DNA of 64,000 bases, taken from NCBI RefSeq assembly GCF_000001735.4, contig NC_003076.8, forward strand, positions 13,519,835-13,583,834. The letters are read 5' to 3'. Source of the DNA: Arabidopsis thaliana. Its lineage: Eukaryota > Streptophyta > Magnoliopsida > Brassicales > Brassicaceae. The notes under the pieces are model-generated. The model was not told where the DNA came from. It saw only the letters and a list, made by a program, of their open reading frames with translations, and did not search any database. Within the stretch, counting starts at the first letter, position 1. Each line of letters opens with the position of its first letter. Positions 46,807-59,425 of this stretch are shown one piece after another. A program made the translations under genes and the position numbers.

Positions 46807-48894
46807 TAAGAGCACTTCAACTGGAGGGACCTTGAGAATTTTTTAGAGAAATCCTAATGAAAACAAGAAAAATATTAAATTAGAATTGTGTGATTAAAGA
46901 AGGTGCAAACCTTGGCTTAAATGTTTTGTAGTGTGTAAGGTGTGTTGACGTGGCCACACATTATTGGTTGGCTTTTTAGACAAAACAAAAAAAAATCTTT
47001 TCCTGTGTTTCTTTATTTCACTTCGCAGATCATCTTCTTGTTTTCTCCGAAGAATGGCGACAACGAACTGCCTCTCGATATGCTTCATGCGGTGTGTTCA
47101 GCATCAATTTGGAAGATAAAACCGAAGAATCATCGTACCCCTTCTGTCGAGATCGCCATCTGAACTGGCGGTGGTCAACGACTCTGAATTTGATGAACCT
47201 AATCGGCGACTTTGATGAACCAAATCGGAGAAATTAAATTTTTAATGAAACCATGGTTCAACCCATGGTCTGATTCTCTCTGTTTGATTGTGTAGATAGG
47301 CGGTTAATTTGGGTTTCTCCATTTAAGATTAGTTGGATTGATTTGTGTCTGTTTTAATTAAGGTTCAACATTTAATATTAGTTCGATTGATTTGTCTCTG
47401 TTTCACTATCAGAGAAATTTAGATCAGTTGGAAGCGTTATCGAAAGAAGCTCAAGGCTAAAACCCTAAGGAACAAAGCTCTTTCTCAGTCTATTGTTGCC
47501 AGTAGGTTAATCCCATTTTTACCATCTCAATCACTTGTTATTGTGTTTTGTATGCGAACAAGAATTTGATATGTCTTGAATTCATTTATTTTTATTGGTG
47601 TTTGGTTAATGATTGTTGTGTATGTTTGTGTTTCCAGTTCCAATTGGGTTCTATGGTTTGCAACATTACCTCATTGTTGGGATCATTGATTTTGGTTCTA
47701 CTGGTTATTGTTCCTACAATGGGAGGTTCACATATAAGTGTGATTCTTTTGGACTCTCTACTTTGATCGATGAGGATTACATTTAGTTTCATCATTTTTG
47801 ATTATCTGTTTTTGGATTATAGGAGGACATTGGAAATTATCAATGGAAATAATGTAAGTTTGAAAGAAGAACCTCTTTCGCTATCTATGAGTAAGTAAAA
47901 ACTCTTTTCTACTCTTGGTATTTGTGATTATCCTGTGTTTGTGTATAGCAAATGGAATCACCTTCTTCTTTTTTTCTATGCTTTGTTAATTTGTTAAGGT
48001 TTGTTTTTGAATTAAGATAGCATTACATCATTGTGATAAATGGTTGAATTGTGATAGCATTACATTAGGTAATAGTTATGTTATGTTTTCATTGAATGCT
48101 AGTTAGGTTTAGTTTAAGTAAATGCTCTATGTGATTGATTGCTCTCTGTGATTAAATCAACGCTTTAGAATAATATATGTTTCTAGTACCTCTTAAAAGG
48201 TATATGCCTAAAGAATACATTATTGGTATCAGTTTGCAGATATAGTGGAATAACAGCTGTGATGATGGAGGGAGTTACAACAACACTTAAAGATATTCAG
48301 GTAAATCTATATCTTTTTTAAACGCTTATTAGATAATGAATAGGATGTTTGAATTGCAGACTCGTAATGGTCTTGTATAATTACAGTATAAGCTCTTTAA
48401 CCATTGATTGTATAAGGTGAGTTTCTTGATTGCATAAGGATTGTAATTGATTGCTAGTACGTTTTAGTTATTTAACTCTGCCAATTGGATAAGAAAAAAG
48501 TTTTACATCATTGAATGCTAGCTGAGAATAAAACTTATTGCTCCACGGTTTTGTAGAATTGTATATTTGTTTCTCTGACTTGGTATAATGAATTGTGGTA
48601 TCATTACATCATTGAATGATAACTGTTTTTGATGTAATGATATTTGTTTATCAAAATTGATAAAATGAATGCATGTTAACTAGTATATTTTGAAGTGGTT
48701 TAGATTAGGTCAAAGTCTTATCAAAGTTATGGTCTATGTGATTGATTGCTCTCTGTGATTAATACAAAGCTTTAACTTAACACTTAACTCAAACTTGAAG
48801 CTTTTAAAACCGCATCTATTTATATTTTAAAACACATAACTTCAAGCTGAAAAATCTTTGTCTTCTCTTTTTAAAAACCAACCCAAACAAGGTT

Positions 48895-49785
48895 ATGGAT
48901 TTCTTTAACCCTTTCGCTAATCAACCTTCAAGATTTTTAAATCTTTTAACTAGTCAACAAGAGAATCAAACATTTTCACCTAGCATAGAACTTGGATCAT
49001 CAGATGTCCCAGTGTTTAGTACATATTGGTCTGATGATCAAGACGAAGTTGAAGCGCCAATTGTAGAGAAGAAATCAAGACGCAAAGGTCTCCAACAGAA
49101 GATTTGGTCCTTATAAGTGGCTGGTTGTGGTTTCCAACGAGCAATAAGCCAGAACCTTCTGGCAACGCATAGCAGATTATTTTGCTGCAAGTCAGAAGCT
49201 CAAAAGTCTGGAAAAGAGGAGCACATTATGCTGTAAACAGAGATGTGCGAAAATAAATGAGGGTGTGAACAACTATGTGGGAAGTTTTTGTGTTGCAACC
49301 AAACAACAAGCAAGTGGCCAAAATGATAATGATTTGGTGAACTTGGCTCATTAGATTTTCTACGAGGACTATGGCTCCAAGTTCACCCTTGAACATGCTT
49401 GGAGGGCGGTTCACTATGAGCATAAGTGGTTAAGAGTTTCTTACGACTGGAACAACAAATAGAAGAAAAGTGCATCTCTTCCAGTTGGCATTGAAGAGAA
49501 CCAAAGCCAAACCGAAATTCGTCCCCCTAGAGTTAAGGCAGCTAAAGCCAAAGGCAAAACAAAATCCCAAGCCAAGCCAAGTAGTGTGTCTGGTGACAAT
49601 GTGAAAGAGTAACAACTTATTTGGGATATTAAGGAGAAATATTTAGCTATGAGAGAGAAGCTAATTAACAAAGAAGAGAAGATTGGTCTCACTAAATTGT
49701 TTGATAGTCTCTTTGCCAAAACTGAGCCTCTAACTGACATAGAGATAACTCTTAAGAACAAGCTAATCTCTGATATGTTGAATTA
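48895..49785 (+). pseudogene. Harbinger ORF1 (NAM-associated-like) relic
   Basis: Starts MDFFNPFANQPSRFLNLLTS with a central VPVFSTYWSDDQDE. After stops and frameshifts come KFTLEHAWRAVHYEHKW, LRVSYDWN, a Lys/Ala-rich linker and a helical C-terminus (IKEKYLAMREKLINKEEK) ending at about 49785. This layout is typical of the plant Harbinger ORF1 family with a NAM-associated C-terminal domain. At least five stops. Confidence 0.7.
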
Positions 49786-50149
49786 AGTTTGTAATGTGTT
49801 CATTTTATGTGTTTGTAATGTATTCAGTTTCATGCTCTTGTGTTTGTTATATGCTGTTGCGTTTGTAATGTTTCATGCTCTTGTGTTTGTAATGTTGAAT
49901 TTTAGTTTCATTTTAACTACTATTAATGAATGTTGGCTTATATTGTTTGTGTTTGCGGATACATGAGTTTGCAAAGTCCATGTCTTTTATTTAATTAGTT
50001 GAGTCTATTCAATTTTGTAGTGGTGGACAAAGACACTTCTTACCGTCATCAGTTGACTTGTTTTGTGTTTTGTTCTTTTGTACTCACACCACTTGTTATG
50101 TGTTTTGTTCTTTTATGTTTGAGACCACACAATAATATTCGGACCACAA

Positions 50150-50735
50150 TTTGTATTAAAAGCTTTCCAAGATCTTTGGATATGGCACGCATTTTTAGGA
50201 CCTCCAGGTACATTAACGATATCAATATTCTCGTTCGCTCACCTGTTTTTGATGATATATTACAAGGTCGTGCTCTGAGAATGAGATACGTAGTCAACGA
50301 GAATGAGTATTATTTGGCTTAGTATCTCACTGATGAAATTTATCCTAAATGGGCTATATTTATCCAATCTATTTCCCTTCCACAAGATGAAAAAACTTAT
50401 TTGTTTACTACAAAACAAGAAGCTTGCCGTAAAGATGTTGAACGTGCTTTTGGAGTTTTGCAAGCTCGATTTGCTTTTGTCAAATATCCTGCTCTTATTT
50501 GGGATAAAGTAAAAATCGAAAATATTATGCGAGCATGTATAATCCTTCACAATATGATAGTAAAAGACGAACGAGATGAGTACACTCAATATAATGTATC
50601 TGATTTCGCACATCTGGAATCAGGTAGTTCTTCACAAGTGGATTTCACCTATTTTACAGATATGCCTTCAAATCTCGGAAATATAATGGCCACTAAACCC
50701 GACTTCATGATCGGACTAAGCATAAACACTTGAAA
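50150..50735 (+). pseudogene. Harbinger DDE_Tnp_4 transposase C-terminal half
   Basis: SRYINDINILVRSPVFDDIL, then YYLA(stop)YLTDEIYPKWAIFIQSI, then KDVERAFGVLQARFAFV and IMRACIILHNMIVKDE. This is the conserved C-terminal half of plant Harbinger transposases, with one in-frame stop near 50322 and a frameshift near 50395. The N-terminal half and first catalytic Asp are gone; 49800-50150 does not resemble transposase. Confidence 0.82.
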
Positions 50736-51063
50736 GCTGATTTGGTTGAACATATTTGGCAAAAATTTGGTCTAAATCAAGCTTAACTCTTCTCGTCATT
50801 CAAATTTTTCATTTCTATATGTTTGTTTTGTGTTTATATTATGTATGTTTACAATTTAAATATTTCATATAATTATTATGTTCTGTGAAATAAAAATATG
50901 AAAATATTATATATTTTTTTAAGAAACCCGCTTAAGAACTCCACCATTGGACAACAAAAATATAAGGATTCAACAAAAACTCTAAACTTTAAATTCTTCA
51001 TAATAGAGTATTATAAAATAGTAAGGAGTCCTTAACTTTGACTCCTGAATAGGGATGTTCTAA

Positions 51064-52079
51064 ATAGAAAAGAAAAAATAATTAATTTAACAGATGGTGG
51101 TGTGAACAAAATAATGGTGGTGTGAACACAACTTTGTGGAATCCGTAAAAGAATTTAAAAAATTATTAAATATTAAAAATGTGAATAGTTTTATGTATAT
51201 GTACAGTTGTCCGGAGTCTCAAACAGTTGAATTATTATAAATATTTGTGATTTTGGAGTTGAACCTTAAAATCATACATAATTTTCTAGTTGGTCACATA
51301 ATTTTCACATTGTATTGGTGATTCATAAGTTTTGATGGAAAAATATTTAGAAAATCATAGTTTTCACACTTAATGTATCACCATAGGATGATCATTAGCT
51401 AAATGTTCCTTGTTATACATAGGTGATTTGTAAGAAAACCAATTTATGTTAAAGTTTACTAATAATAACGTTATAATATCATATTTTATCAATAGTTAGT
51501 GTTTTAATGTTGGTAATATTTGTAAATAGTGAAATTTACTTACTGTAAATTTTTGATAAAATATAAATACATTTATCAATTGTTTTAGTTGAACTTGAAA
51601 ATAATAAAATCAAAATAAAGAGAAGGATAATCAGTTTGAGAATAATTCAATAAAGTTGAAAATAATAAATCGAACTTGTAGATAATAAAATACAAATACA
51701 GAGAAGGATGATAATCAGTTATCAGTTGAATCAGTTAAACTTTGGAATAATACATTGAAAGATAATCAGAAACAATTGGCGTGGTTGTCCCGGTTTAACC
51801 TATATGCAAAACACTTGTAACTTACTCAACGTTTCTCAAACTACATTCAAGCCTCCAAGTTTATTCCAGGAACAACTTTGCTCATCTTGAGCTTTTTCCA
51901 ACGGAGGGAAACCGCTTATTTTGATTCTGTCCTGGTCCTTTTGGTATGTATTTTGGAGGAAAGACAACTAACTCTTCAATTGGGGAAAAAATTATTCATT
52001 TCGACTCATGTGGCACTACATACAACATGTAATAGGCCAATGCCCAACTCTCTATCAACATAATATATAAAGCAGAGTC
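51064..52079. other. AT-rich MULE interior, nothing recognised
   Basis: Lies between the Harbinger right end and the mudrA relic. No coding homology seen. Confidence 0.45.
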
Positions 52080-53500
52080 CATAGATTCAGATATTAGCAT
52101 TTCTACCTTCTTTGCGAGCGAGGTGCCTTGTTGCGGCTATGGCATGGACACACGGCATCTTGTCTATATCAAAATGTTTGCAAGAACAAGTTTTCATTTT
52201 CAAATCCACCAAAAAGCTTACCGAGTTGAGATCAATCACGTTGTATTCTTGGTTGTAACTGTTAAGCTCAATCCCTGTTAATTTGGCTGCAACTGGAAAT
52301 CGAATATGCAATATGTTCTCCACATTATACACCCACTTCTGATGTGCTTGAGGAAGAACCTGAATCTTTCCTATGTTTGTTGAACCATAAAGAGAACTTA
52401 TGAAACATCGCATCAATCAGTGGTAACAGGAGATACTTCCTCTCTTTTCTAAATACACTGTTGATGGACTATATAGCATTGCTAGTGTCTATGTTATAAT
52501 TGTCTCTTTTAAAATGGCACCTCGTCTATTTCTCAAACCCTACATCAACTAGAAAGGTAGCGGGTTTATGCCATCGACTAGTAAAATAACCAAACTCTTT
52601 GTTGAATTCAGTCTCACGCAATTCCTGAATTTATCAACATCTCTCTCCTTGTCAATCTTCACATGAAGTCTCATGTTTTGAGTCAAATGCCATATACAAC
52701 TTGCATGAAGCGCCTTCAGGTACACAGTCCTAACGGTCTTCTTTATGCTTTGATGCCTGTCACTTATAGACATTAATCCAAGAACATCATAATTTACAGA
52801 TTTTTTAGCTTTTTTAAAAACCAAATCCAACTAACATTCTTCTTGTTATCAATTACTCCAAATGCACGAGGATAATGGTGATGCTTAGGATTTTGAGTTG
52901 TTGCAATAACCAACATCCCACCATATACAGTTTTAAGATGAGTTGCATCCACAACTATCACTTTCCACATTACCCTAAAACCTTCGATGATAGTGCCTAA
53001 AGTGATGAAAAGATATTTGAAGTTCTACTCTTCCAACTCAACATTTGTTATCGTCCCTCGATTTACCTTCTTTAACAAGTACAGATAAAAACACATCGTG
53101 TAGCTTCTTTCTGGAGTGGCTCGCACATCACTAACATGTAGCATTTTCCCTCTTAAGGCAGTGGAGTATCAACAATGCACACCAAGTCTTCCTCTTACAA
53201 TCGACATGATTTTTTTTTGAGTTGGGGTCTCTAAAATACCTGGATAGTCACCATACAAAACAAATGCTATTAATCGTGGTATGCCTCACTATATACTATT
53301 GCTTGTCCTCTCAACTGTCCGAAAGCATGTATGCATCTTTCTATTCACTCTAACACTCCAAAAATGTGATTTCTTAGTTCTCGCAACTCTTAGATACCAA
53401 GTACACCCTTTTGAGGCTTGGTGACATTCTAGCATAAGTCTAAATGGGTCTCACTTAATAGTAAAGATTTCAAGAACTTCTTGTTTTGAAGTTCATGTGA
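52080..53500 (-). pseudogene. Mutator-like (mudrA) transposase relic
   Basis: In minus-strand order: VVDATHLKTVYGGMLVIATT with the first catalytic Asp (about 52955-52895); ISDRHQSI with the second (about 52760); the C/H motif CIWHLTQN; and a SWIM zinc finger CSCKHFDIDKMPCVHAIA (52180-52115). The frame is interrupted between each of these. It is the transposase of the surrounding MULE-type block. Confidence 0.8.
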
Positions 53501-53508
53501 AGAACTTA

Positions 53509-53626
53509 AACCTGTCAAAATATAACTTATATATCTTGATATTGAAATGTGAGTACTTGCAAGTAAAAGAAATTAAATAAGTAAGAAACAAATAAACCTG
53601 TCAAAATATAACTTATATATCTTAAA
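53509..53626. repeat. 30-bp direct repeat flanking filler DNA
   Basis: The segment starting AAACCTGTCAAAATATAAC occurs at 53509-53538 and 53597-53626. Between the copies is a block whose start (53536-53561) matches, inverted, the hAT deletion junction at 55688-55713. Confidence 0.75.
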
Positions 53627-53672
53627 AGACATACCTGCAGAGATTAACCCATGACTTATCGAGCATTTTATC

Positions 53673-56600
53673 TAGGCCTGGGCATTCGGGTATGCCAGTC
53701 GGGTTCGAGTAATACCAGGTCGGGTACGAGTATGTCGGGTATACGATTCTAGGACCCAATAGGGTAAATAGAAAACCTCAGTTCGGGTCTCTTCGGGTTC
53801 GGATCGGTTCGGGTATAAGTTTTGAGAACCGCTAAGAACTCGAAATTAAACAGTTCTTGCTGGTTTCGGTTCGGGTTCAATAATTATACCCGAATACACC
53901 ATTAAACCAAAATTTTACCCTGTTTACACTACACTATACCCGAATATAACAACTTAGCATTTCAAAAAACAACATAACATGAAGCAAAACAATAGCCAAA
54001 CATCCAAATCCAATGAACCAATGATCCAAATCTAAAAGTCAAAGACATAAAATGCATACAACATTTCCAAAATTTCAAGTCACAAGAATAAGATACAAGT
54101 CCAACAAATAAAACAACTAGATAGCATAATCCCTCACTCCCTCTCCGTGAGACCATGACCCCATGACTCACCTATACAAGTAAACAAATGTCACAACTCA
54201 CAAAGAATAATGCAATTAACTACATATCTCACTGAATCACTAATGACTAACCTTTGTATCGCATTCACTGTTGAAATCGAAACCTGTTTCACCTAGTTCA
54301 TGCTCTACACAAAACCAAAAAACATGAATTAGAATCATAAATCATAATATGACAACATGATGTTATAACTAAAAAGAGAGAAGAGAATCATAACTTACTT
54401 CTCATAAGATGATCTTCCAAAGTGATCTTCGAAAGTAGTTGTTTTATTGTGGAGACGCCTCTTTCATTGAGATGGATATCATATTTTAGCCATTGCTCAA
54501 GACACATTAAAACTTCAATTATGTAATGTGAGAGACAGATTCTTTGAGGATTCACAACTCTACCACTTGTGCTAAATGCGGATTCTGATGCTACGGATGA
54601 CATTTTCATTGCAAATATATCTTTAGCAATGAGTGAGAGAACTGGATACTTCCCACTATTGATCCTCCAAAAAATCTAGCAAATCATATTCTGTACCTTT
54701 TAGAATGACTGCTTTCTCCACATGATCTTTCAAATACACATTCACCTCATTAGTTGTATTATGCAATCTTGTGTCCTTCACAATCTCATCATATACAAAT
54801 TCCATATACTCATATAAAAACCATTTCGCATAACTGGTCTCTCTGAATCTTCATTCACAACTTGATCTTGGCTCCATTCTGATTGAGTAGATGACCTAGC
54901 AGTACCACTACTACTTTTGTTCAATAAATTGTTTCTTGTATACTCATCAAACAAATCAGACAAGATGTTATAAACTGAATCTTGGAGATGAGTAGCCTCC
55001 ACACTACCTTTACCATATAGCCATCCTTTCAAAACATAACTCAACAAAATTCATTTTCTTTCTCGAGTCAAACACACTTGCCACTATCACAAACTTATTC
55101 AATTCCACTTTTTCCCCAAATGCATTCTAATACTTACCCAACTTTGCTAACATAGCTTCGGCTTTATCCTTTAAAGCATCATCATATTTCAATGCACCTA
55201 AGTTTCTAGTAATGGAGACTATCTCATTGTAGAGTTTATGAGATGCAACATAGTTTGAAGCTGAAATAACCAATGTACACTTATAGAAAATCTCAAGAAT
55301 CTGAACCAACCTCTCAATATTCTCCCAATCTTTTGTCATAGTTGGTCCAATCCTTTTATTTCCATCCTATTTCTCTGCAAAGTAATCATTATACAGTTTA
55401 TCTTCAGCCTCCATCTTCTCAAATGCCAATCTGAAATTTAAAGTTTGCTCTAGCTTGAATAAGTCGAATTTCATCTGGTCTTGACATCTAAAGGTAGACT
55501 TCCCCTTTGCAACTTCCCTGTTTCAACTCTAAAATCAAATGATTGAAGTTTTGGTGTCGAAGATCTCACATACTGGATTCCATTGCGAATAGCCTCCACA
55601 CTGCTATTAATCTCTGTTAATCCTTCCTTTACAACCAGATTCAAAATGTGAGCAGCACACCTCATATGCAAGTACTCACATTTCATATGCAAGTACTCAC
55701 ATTTCAATATCAATAGCAGCACACCTCTTGTAGTTGTTCTCCGGGAATGAGGCTTATACATTTGAACTTTGGAGCAAAAATGTCTCCAAGCAAAGCAGTC
55801 TACAAAAGATAGTGGTAGCTCAGCTAAAACTACCATCTCATTAGTTGCTTCTTTCCAAACAGATTTACTGACCTTACTTATAGTCATACACCCACTAGGA
55901 CCACCATGAGTTAAAACGGTTTGAGTATTCTGAACATTAGCAGCTTTCCATACCTGATATGCCTTACAAATATTTAGAAGATGCTTCTTTAAAGTGGAGG
56001 TTCCGGACTTGGTTGAACACGCCAACTCTTTCCCACAGTAATTGCAATTGCAATGGTTTACATCATTTGAAAGTTTGGTGAAATGATCCCAAACCCAAGA
56101 CCTAACCTTCTTGCTTGACTTAGAACCACTTCCCCCTGCCCCTCCATTATCTTTCTTCTTGGTTGATTTTCCAAAAATAGATGTTTCAATCTCTTCTTCT
56201 GACATTTCATCATTCTCATGAATTGATTCATCACAAGACGCCATCTGCAACAAGATTCAATTCAACCACAGATTAAATTTAAACACTAATAAGTTCAAAC
56301 ATAAACGAATGAGTAAAAAATTGATCACTAGTCATACAAACGAATGCATAAGAATAAACTTCAAACACTAAGAAGTAAGAAACTAAGAACCATAAACGAA
56401 TGCATAAGTTTGAACTTGACTAACTCCATCGACATTACATATCCAAACTAGACACAAGTGACAAGACGCAACAGAAAAATTGATTTCTATCTAAACATGT
56501 AAAAGAAAAATGGGTTTCTAGCTAAACCCAGAAACAATCATATTCTAAATTCTAAACATCTATTTCGTCATACACGATTACAATCTTAACATGTAATCGA

Positions 56601-57036
56601 AAAATTAAAAAGTACCTCTGATTGGTTTCTGGAAAACGCTGACGGGAGAGACGGTGTCGAGAGCTCCACTAGGGTTTCCAGGATTGATTCACAAATCAAA
56701 ATTATGATTGATAAAGGAAAGAGTAGAGAATAAAGATCTAGAAACGGGAAATGAGAAGTAGGGGTTAGGGAAGAAGCTAAATCAACAAAAGTAAAAAACC
56801 TAAATCGACATAAGGGTTAACTGGTTAAGGGTGGTTAATGAGTTAATGTGTTTGGTTCGGGTGTTCGGTTTACCCTTTCGGATATCAGGTAATACCCGAA
56901 CCCGAACCGATACCCACGGGTACACTTACATAGGACCCATCAGTGTAAAATCCTTATACTCGTACCCGCCCTGAATCGTTTTTTTTTGTTCGGTTCCGGT
57001 TCGGGTATGCGAGTACGGTTTTTATGTCGAGGCCTA
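53673..57036 (-). mobile_element. hAT transposon with TIRs and 8-bp TSD, inactive
   Basis: Ends TAGGCCTGGGCATTC and the inverse of TAGGCCTCGACATAAAAACC. The perfect 8-bp target duplication ATTTTATC lies at 53665-53672 and 57037-57044. Subterminal regions are rich in CGGGT/ACCCGA repeats. It contains one minus-strand transposase gene, broken and with an internal deletion. Confidence 0.92.
54388..56253 (-). pseudogene. hAT transposase (BED finger to dimerisation domain), broken
   Basis: N-terminal BED zinc finger (VWDHFTKL, CNCNYCGKEL, then LKKHLLN) near residues 50-95 of the 260-aa frame at 56253-55471. It continues to ELPLSFVDCFAW and RRTTTRGV, then jumps to EYLHMRCAAHILNLVVKEGL. The ~120 residues that normally lie between, including the first catalytic Asp, are deleted, and short duplicated filler sits at the junction. 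Further pieces at 55339-55127 and 55047-54778 are in other frames. The C-terminal dimerisation motif ASESAFSTSGRVV lies at 54609-54520. Confidence 0.85.
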
Positions 57037-57044
57037 ATTTTATC

Positions 57045-58495
57045 TGTTATCCTTATTTTGAACCGTTGAGACAGTATCCCAAAACAAGCATGAATCAGAC
57101 AGCAACACAAAACATGTATAAGAAAGAAAACAAGTCAGACAGCAACACACAAGATGTATGATACAAAAAACAATCACATTCGCAATAAAGTTTTTGTGTA
57201 AGAAATCAAAGGCATAAGAAATCTATCGACTTGGACAAACCTTTGAAAGAAAGCGTTGAATTATATAAGTTCTTAGCAAGATCTGAAATACATAGAACTG
57301 AAATTAGTAAAGATCCCTAATTCGTACACTAACTCGAAAGAACCCTAATATCAAAGGAAATGAAATTGAAAATTGGGAGAACCCTAATTGAGAAGAAAAT
57401 TAATTGAATTAAAGGATAACAACGGCTATAGATTCATACATATATTGTGACAGAGCTGAAGATTGTGAGATGCCGATGCGACGAGGATGGAAATGAAGTC
57501 GACAAAGCCGATGAATATATGAAATCAGGTACTCGTCGGCGAGAGCTCGAAGAACGACTGATGGGGGAAAAATACAAATTCCTTCCAACTTTTGAGTTTC
57601 TGCAAATATCACTTTTTTGTCTAAGTGTTGGGAAATATTATTTTGTTATGGCGCTTAATTAATTTTTGGTCTAAGTGTTAACGGAAAACTGTCTTTTTAG
57701 CTTCCCGCAAAGATATATTTCGGTTTAACGTTTTAAAACTACTATTATATAGTCTCATTTCCAGATAAAATACTGTTAAAGCATTTACAATAATTTTGCT
57801 ATGCTTTTGTGCTATCAATGCCCATATTTCTTGTAGTGATTGTACCAATTATACCACTTGTAATCTTATCATACGTATACATGAAACCTATCTGTCCTCC
57901 ACCTCGATTCTAAATCGATTCAACCTTCCATTCAATTGATTACCAATGAAAATACATACCTATTTAGCATAACAGTCGGTTAATCTAAACTTTGCAAACC
58001 CAAATCCCAAACTTTCATATGAAATCATGGAATTCAACTCGAATTCAACCTATACATTAGATTAAGGATCACTGAAAATACCTATTCGGCAACCTAAAAT
58101 CGATTTATCTTAACTTTACAACCCGAACATCAAACATTCATATGAAATATGAGAATCTTATATAATTTCAAAAACCTAAACTAACATCACAATGCAGCAA
58201 CGACAGAGGATAGAGGAGAAGAAACTGACCTAATTCGACCGCCTGTTGCGATGGATATCCAGGTCGGCGGGTTGATGGTGGATGTTTGGAATCGATGGTG
58301 ATGGAGGAAGGAAAAAGCAGAAGAGGAAGAAGAACGATGGCGAAGCTTTTTTTTTAACACTGGTTTCTTTTTTTTTCTTTTAATTTTCTTTTAATTTCTA
58401 TTTCGAAATTCTTTTTTATTTATCTAAATCAGTTCATTAAGGATAAAAAAGGAATACCACATTGTTGGTGGCATGTAGATTATATGATGAAATGC
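57045..58495. other. MULE right end, probably mudrA 5' region
   Basis: After the hAT, the block continues to the 58496 target duplication. A leader-like segment on the minus strand (58200-58340, CT-rich with a possible splice donor GTCAGT) may be the 5' exon of the transposase gene. No clear protein homology. Confidence 0.4.
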
Positions 58496-58504
58496 TAGTT
58501 AGCA
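58496..58504. repeat. 9-bp target duplication of the MULE-type block, right
   Basis: TAGTTAGCA; the partner at 43990-43998 is TAGTTAGAA. Confidence 0.65.
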
Positions 58505-59425
58505 TTTGGTTGAGAACCAAATATATATATATCCTATTTAAAAATATTGGGTGTGTAGTGTATGTGCGTATAGCACCACTACAACGTACAAAGATGAGAC
58601 CACAAAGAAGGTTGGAGATATATATTGGTTGTGATTCTCTATCAATTACAAGATACCTTGAACTGCAGACCGGTGATGTCTTTACGGTACTGTTTACCGC
58701 TTGTCATTTTGATGAGAACATATTTTCTTTTCCTAGAAAAGAAAATAAGCAAGTAGGAAAAGAAATCTAATAGTGTGTATCATCCTTGTTACACCTTGAT
58801 CCTCTTATAAAACAATCAGAAATAGAAGTTCAACGAATTATGCATTTGCAAAGTATTTCAGATCAACTTCCTGATGCTTTTTGCAGATACCAAAAGGTAG
58901 CAACATCATATATACCAGCTGCAAATGTTTCTGCTCGAATTGAAATACCACAAGAATGTGGAATATAGATACTACAATTGAGTCCATAACACGCTTGAAA
59001 CGTGGTACACCATTTGGTTCTAAGGATAAAATCCTAGAAAATGAAAGGAAGTTGGAAAGCATGATATTCCTAGAATAGTAGAAAGCATTTTGGAAGAAGC
59101 AAATCAAGAGTCTAATGACAATGATGAGCACCATGAGACTGAAGGAAATTATGAGATTTTTATCAACTTTATCCATAATGGAAAGATCTAGGATCAAAAT
59201 AAAATGGATGATGTTGATGATGTTTTCTCATACCTTTTGTCAAAGGAAATTGATGAGGAAAATGAGGATCGAGAACCAAAGTATGTATATTAATGTCAAA
59301 AGAGACATGACTAGATAAAATGGAAAGATGTAATATAAGCTGAACCTGATTCACTCAATAAAAGAAATGTATTTGGACCTATTGTACTCACACCTAAAGA
59401 TGTGAGACTGGTTGGATATTTTAAA
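58496..59425 (+). pseudogene. Copia integrase C-terminus and linker
   Basis: Resumes copia coding at LVENQIYISYLKI, then GCVVYVRIAPLQRTKM, RYLELQTGDVFTVLF and CHFDE. The downstream linker remnants are IPAANVSARIEIP, LKRGTPFGSKDK-like, NYEIFINFIHNGKI and NKRNVFGPIVLTPKDV. It ends where the RT domain should start (about 59425). Several frameshifts. Its N-terminal edge follows exactly what is missing after PSAYHKYSPL at 43989. Confidence 0.82.

Larger units (their letters stand above)
46810..51060 (+). mobile_element. PIF/Harbinger element, inactive (4.25 kb)
   Basis: The left end GAGCACTTCAACTGGAGG and the right end (inverse GAACATCCCTATTCAGGAG) fit degenerate Harbinger termini. Both are flanked by TAA (46807-46809 and 51061-51063), the standard 3-bp target duplication. 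It contains the two expected genes in the same direction, the ORF1 protein and the DDE transposase, both broken. Confidence 0.75.
43999..58495. mobile_element. MULE-type element (DUF1985/Ulp1 group) with two nested transposons
   Basis: It interrupts the copia coding sequence and is bordered by a near-perfect 9-bp direct repeat (TAGTTAG(A/C)A), the size made by Mutator-like elements. It has no obvious long TIR. It contains a DUF1985-like relic near the left end (+) and a mudrA transposase relic (-). That pairing matches the Arabidopsis MULEs known to carry Ulp1-like genes, often without TIRs. Removing the nested Harbinger and hAT leaves about 6.9 kb. Confidence 0.65.
40071..59425 (+). mobile_element. 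Ty1/copia relic split by two insertions
   Basis: One copia element read in three pieces: leader/gag 40071-41683, protease to integrase core about 42705-43998, and integrase C-terminus/linker 58496-59425. The breaks are a Helitron (41684-42704) and a 14.5-kb MULE-type block (43999-58495). Protein order and register continue across both breaks. The 5' end has a degenerate primer-binding site (ATCAGAACCA, 40309-40318) after an LTR-like end near 40304; the LTR start is only guessed. RT, RNase H and the 3' LTR are absent (truncated near 59425). Confidence 0.75.

Noticed and set aside
57409..57662. 67-aa minus and 71-aa plus frames right of the hAT
   Set aside because: No recognisable domain. They may be part of the mudrA 5' region, but I cannot show it.
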